Source: Conus ventricosus
Lineage: Eukaryota > Mollusca > Gastropoda > Neogastropoda > Conidae
Length of the DNA: 64,000 nt
NCBI GenBank assembly: GCA_018398815.1
Contig: CM031626.1
Coordinates: forward strand, 38,431,684-38,495,683
Reading direction: 5' to 3'
The notes beneath the pieces were generated by a model. That model did not search any database. It had not been told where the DNA came from and worked only from the letters and a program-made list of their open reading frames with translations. The position numbers were made by a program, and so were the translations under genes. Positions 61,087 to 64,000 of this stretch are shown one piece after another (the stretch's first letter is position 1; each line of letters begins with the position of its first letter).

Positions 61087-61609
61087 GCAGGGATAGACTG
61101 ACCGCGACTGCTGCTGTATGCAGCCAGTGGGAACCGCCATTAATGCGACGGTTTTCCATGTGGTGCTCAGGCTAATTCCGTTTACTGTCTGATAATGCCA
61201 GGAGAATTGAGGGTTCAGTGCTGTACAGTCGACCTATCCATGCTATCTTCTTTTCATTATGTAGATGTTCTGACAGGATATAATGTGTTCAGGACTAAAA
61301 CAAGCTACGACGCAGAGTGTAGCATTGATTGTCACGTCTTCAGATGAGTAAGCTGTACCTCATGTATACTTGAAGGGTTTAGGGTGGCCCCATTACTACG
61401 AAACAGCACACAGTGCCCTGACACTCATTTTCAGTGTCGCAGTGATGGCTATTGTCTGCCTGTCTGAGTCACATAGAATGACACGGGGTTGTCTAGGTCA
61501 TGAGGACAAAGTTGACTGTCAGAATTACAAAACGTGTCTAGGGTTGCACGTGAATCACCTGTGTGACAGTCTTCCATAATGTGTCATGCGTGATGGTAAA
61601 CTGATGTGA
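61087..61609 (+). pseudogene. GRL101-like receptor, fragment 3
   Basis: Near-identical to 33661-34197 (receptor copy 2): the upstream extracellular stretch and the LDLa remnants ('CLGHEDKVDC', 'GLHVNHLCDSLP' in the frame 61370-61579). It starts at the gap edge and ends exactly at 'gatggtaaactgatgtg', where the gypsy-like LTR begins. It is closer to copy 2 than copy 2 is to copy 1, indicating a recent duplication. Confidence 0.8.
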
Positions 61610-62880
61610 TGTCACGAGCCGGTTTACCTTGTTTTTACTCTGTTATTTAATAGAGAACGAAACACTAACAGCTCACGACTTTTTATAATAACTGTGTGAT
61701 TGTCAATAGGCTCACTCTCGCACTTTCGTCACACCCGACAACAACATGTAGCTCACTTCCTCCAAACAGTCGTCTGCTATCACTCCAACATTTATAACAG
61801 ACTCAAAGAAATACAAGTTCCAACTTTACTTGTATGAAAACCACTTAAACTTCACATTCATAATTTAACATACATTTTTGCACACAGGTATTCACAAATT
61901 AACTTAAATTAGCCAACCCTCAACCTTACTTTATTTCTAAACTAGCTGACCTCCCTAGCGAACTACTTCCCCTAACTGTAACTAAAACTCACCTAACCTC
62001 TGACCTGACCAAATTAAATAACTTCCCAAGTTCCCAACTAACAAATTAACTCACACGCCTACGCTCTCCCAATTACTCGAACATTCTTACGACAACATTC
62101 TTAGACTCATGCTCCCATCGCTCAATTATTCCGACATTCGATTCTAGTACAAACACCACACGCAACTACAAAGTCCAGCCTCGCGCAAGCTCTCCATGAC
62201 ATTACAATTCACTCAGCCACGCGGTGTTCACAGCGGCCGCCCAGCTATCAAACATGATGCCTGCACAAGCCGGAATAAATATATTAGAACCTAAACAAAC
62301 TCTTGTTCCTATTTCGAAACATCTTAAACCTCTAAGTCGAAATGAACTACAACTGAAGCCAAAAATCCGAACTATACTCACCAAGCAGCCCACACCTTCA
62401 TGCATTCAGAAAAGGGCCGAACACGGGCGGACACTGCCTTATATTCCTACGCATTGCCTCGGCTTCACCAAGGCCATACTCCACAGATGCGGAAATATAA
62501 AAAATCCTACAAAACTTTTAAAACCATCACTAACACTTCCTGACATCACCCCCTTCCCCGGGGAAAAAAAAATAAAAAAAATAAACCATTATATTTTTTT
62601 TTTTTTTTTTTTTTTAAAGAAGACCAGCGACCGACGGAGGAAAAGTTCCTCTGAAGATGGCTCGAAACTAGGTGTATTTATCCATTTAGGGAAAATCCAC
62701 TGATTAAGAGCTTCAAAATAACCTTCACCAAGGTTAATAATTGAATACCACACTCAATAATTGACTAGTCCCTCGACTGTCAAATGCTCAATCCCTTTAG
62801 AGTAATTTTTCCTATTACTCTATCATTAATGAAAATTCTCGTCAGAATTAACATTAGTCCTAGACCCCTGTCACAGGACA
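61610..62880 (-). repeat. Candidate 3' LTR of a second gypsy element
   Basis: Starts TGTCACGAG where the receptor copy is interrupted, and may end at 62880 in CTGTCACAGGACA, termini that resemble those of the first element (TGTCACACT...GTCACATGACA). The second LTR is outside the window, so the right end is tentative. The plus-strand frame 62224-62703 inside it is probably fortuitous. Confidence 0.5.
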
Positions 62881-63435
62881 TGGATACAAAAAAGTAACTC
62901 GAATACCACATATTCAAGAACTCTCTATGACCCCCGTCATAGGTTACACCCAGATTGTTGCATCAACATCCACAAATCGACCGAAGGTCCCTGGTCCCTA
63001 TCTAGAAAAATATGTTTATAATTAATAACATATAAATTATAATTCTACTGTCAAATTTTCCATCCATACGAGTCATATTGTCTTTCCACGTCTTTGAACA
63101 TCCCTCCGAGTCACAACGTTGATTGAAAATGTTTTTCATTCCAAATGGTTTATAGTGTCTTTTCACGTACTTGAACAGTTCATTGTGTTTTTGAAAATTT
63201 TTACTTCACCGTGTACGACGATACATGTATAACAGTTGGACTTGGCCTTGAATAAGTCGACGTCACACGTGAGAAGTAACTTGAACTTGTGGATGACAGC
63301 TACGGAGTGCAGCGAAGGATGATAGCATCTTCCATCAGCCGTGTTCCTGCAACAATCCAACTCACAGCGAAAAACATGCTCTCCAACTAACAAGTTAATG
63401 CTATGATAATACAAGCATACGCATCTGCATGACCC
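62881..63435 (-). other. Internal non-coding region of the second gypsy element
   Basis: Lies downstream of the RNase H stop in element orientation. A minus frame at 63163-63414 (83 codons) is unrecognised. No integrase motif is seen. Confidence 0.5.
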
Positions 63436-64000
63436 TCACTCCACCAGACGAGACAACACATCCGCTTCATAATTACTTGCACCTGGGATTGGCAAAATTG
63501 AAAATGAATAATCTTGCAGTGCAAGACCCCAGCGCAAAACACGCGCATTTGTTGGTTTAGCGTTTTCCAAGACTGAAAGCGGTTTGTGATCCGTCTCCAC
63601 AATGAAGTGACGACCAAACAGATAGCGCTGGAATTTCTCCACGGCCCAGATAAGCGCAAGGCACTCCCGCTCAATAGTTGAGTACCTCGTCTCTCTGTCC
63701 AGGAGCCTCCTGCTTGCATATAGGATTGGGTGCACTTGCCCCTCCCTGGACTGCAGCAAAACCGCCCCTATGCCCACTGATGAAGCATCAGTGCGCACAA
63801 TGAAGGTCTGCGCAAAGTCAGGCAATGCCACGACAGGACTTTTGGATAATACCAGTTTCACTGTGTCAAACGCAGTTTGACAAACAGGTGACCACTTCAC
63901 CTTGCTTGGACACATTCTCTTTGTCAAATCCACCAAAGGTGCCACTGTGCTTGAGAAGTGCGGTATGTACCGACGATAAAATCCTGCCATGCCCAAAAAT
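63436..64000 (-). pseudogene. Gypsy RT end and RNase H, element truncated by window edge
   Basis: One open minus-strand frame of 186 codons to a stop at 63436: 'GMAGFYRRYIPHFSSTVAPL' (RT thumb), 'FIVRTDASSVGIGAVLLQ' (first RNase H Asp), 'ILYASRRL', 'YSTIERECLALIWAVEKF' (Glu), 'FIVETDHKPLSVLE' and 'ASNYEADVLSRLVE' (C-terminal Asp). The RNase H is intact, unlike that at 10.3-10.7 kb. The RT core must lie beyond the window. The frame may be functional in a longer element, although it is labelled here as part of an incomplete copy. Confidence 0.88.

Noticed and set aside
59966..61159. Frames of about 370 codons around 60-61 kb
   Set aside because: They span the second 1000-N gap.
62649..62672. 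CTGAAGATGGCTCGAAAC, superficially a hammerhead core
   Set aside because: Only six bases lie between CUGAAGA and GAAA, too few for helix II with a loop, and no helix III or cleavage triplet is evident.

Overview
The window is eukaryotic, repeat-dense and has no intact host gene. A lophotrochozoan, most likely a gastropod mollusc, is suggested by three degenerate copies of a GRL101-like receptor (LDL-receptor class A repeats + leucine-rich repeats + rhodopsin-type 7TM; the prototype is from the snail Lymnaea). Long CA/GA/TA microsatellites, APE-type LINEs, a Penelope-like element and Ty3/gypsy elements fit the same setting. Species is not determinable. Many reading frames are broken by one-base indels. 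Part of that is decay, but two 1000-N gaps and a homopolymer-distorted stretch show that consensus quality also contributes.

Layout. 1-4.4 kb: microsatellite, then LINE copy A. 5.1-7.25 kb: receptor pseudogene 1. 7.25-8.2 kb: a locally repeated block, split by a full-length 9.2 kb Ty3/gypsy element on the minus strand (8217-17417, TSD ttaat) whose domain order is Gag-PR-INT-RT-RH. The block resumes after the element and runs into gap 1 (17782-18781). 19-24 kb: microsatellites, a diverged hammerhead-ribozyme unit (20.6-21.3 kb), an LDLa-like scrap and a tRNA-derived SINE. 24.8-25.7 kb: LINE C-terminal fragment, minus strand. 27.4-32.6 kb: a near-complete LINE, plus strand, with a 2A-like NPGP motif at the ORF1 start, then APE endonuclease and RT. 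33.6-36.1 kb: receptor pseudogene 2. 36.3-43.0 kb: LINE copy B, split by a 2.7 kb insertion (39284-41966, 11-bp TSD) made of ~745-bp units each carrying a type I hammerhead ribozyme, three in one orientation and one inverted. 43.1-44.8 kb: 5'-truncated Penelope-like element with RT, GIY-YIG endonuclease, a 5' inverted segment and a long 3' hairpin. 45 kb: CA arrays. 46.7-47.3 kb: palindrome cluster and AAGT-rich repeats. 50.6-53.3 kb: broken protein-primed type B DNA polymerase on the minus strand, probably a Maverick/Polinton or adintovirus-like relic. 56.4-60.1 kb: homopolymer-run sequence of doubtful quality, then gap 2 (60087-61086). 61.1-61.6 kb: receptor fragment 3, cut by a second gypsy-like element whose RNase H lies at 63.4-64 kb.

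Functionally this is a graveyard of receptor duplicates colonised by mobile elements. The most informative items are the ribozyme-bearing tandem units, the integrase-before-RT gypsy element with exact termini, the 2A-bearing LINE ORF1 and the DNA polymerase relic.
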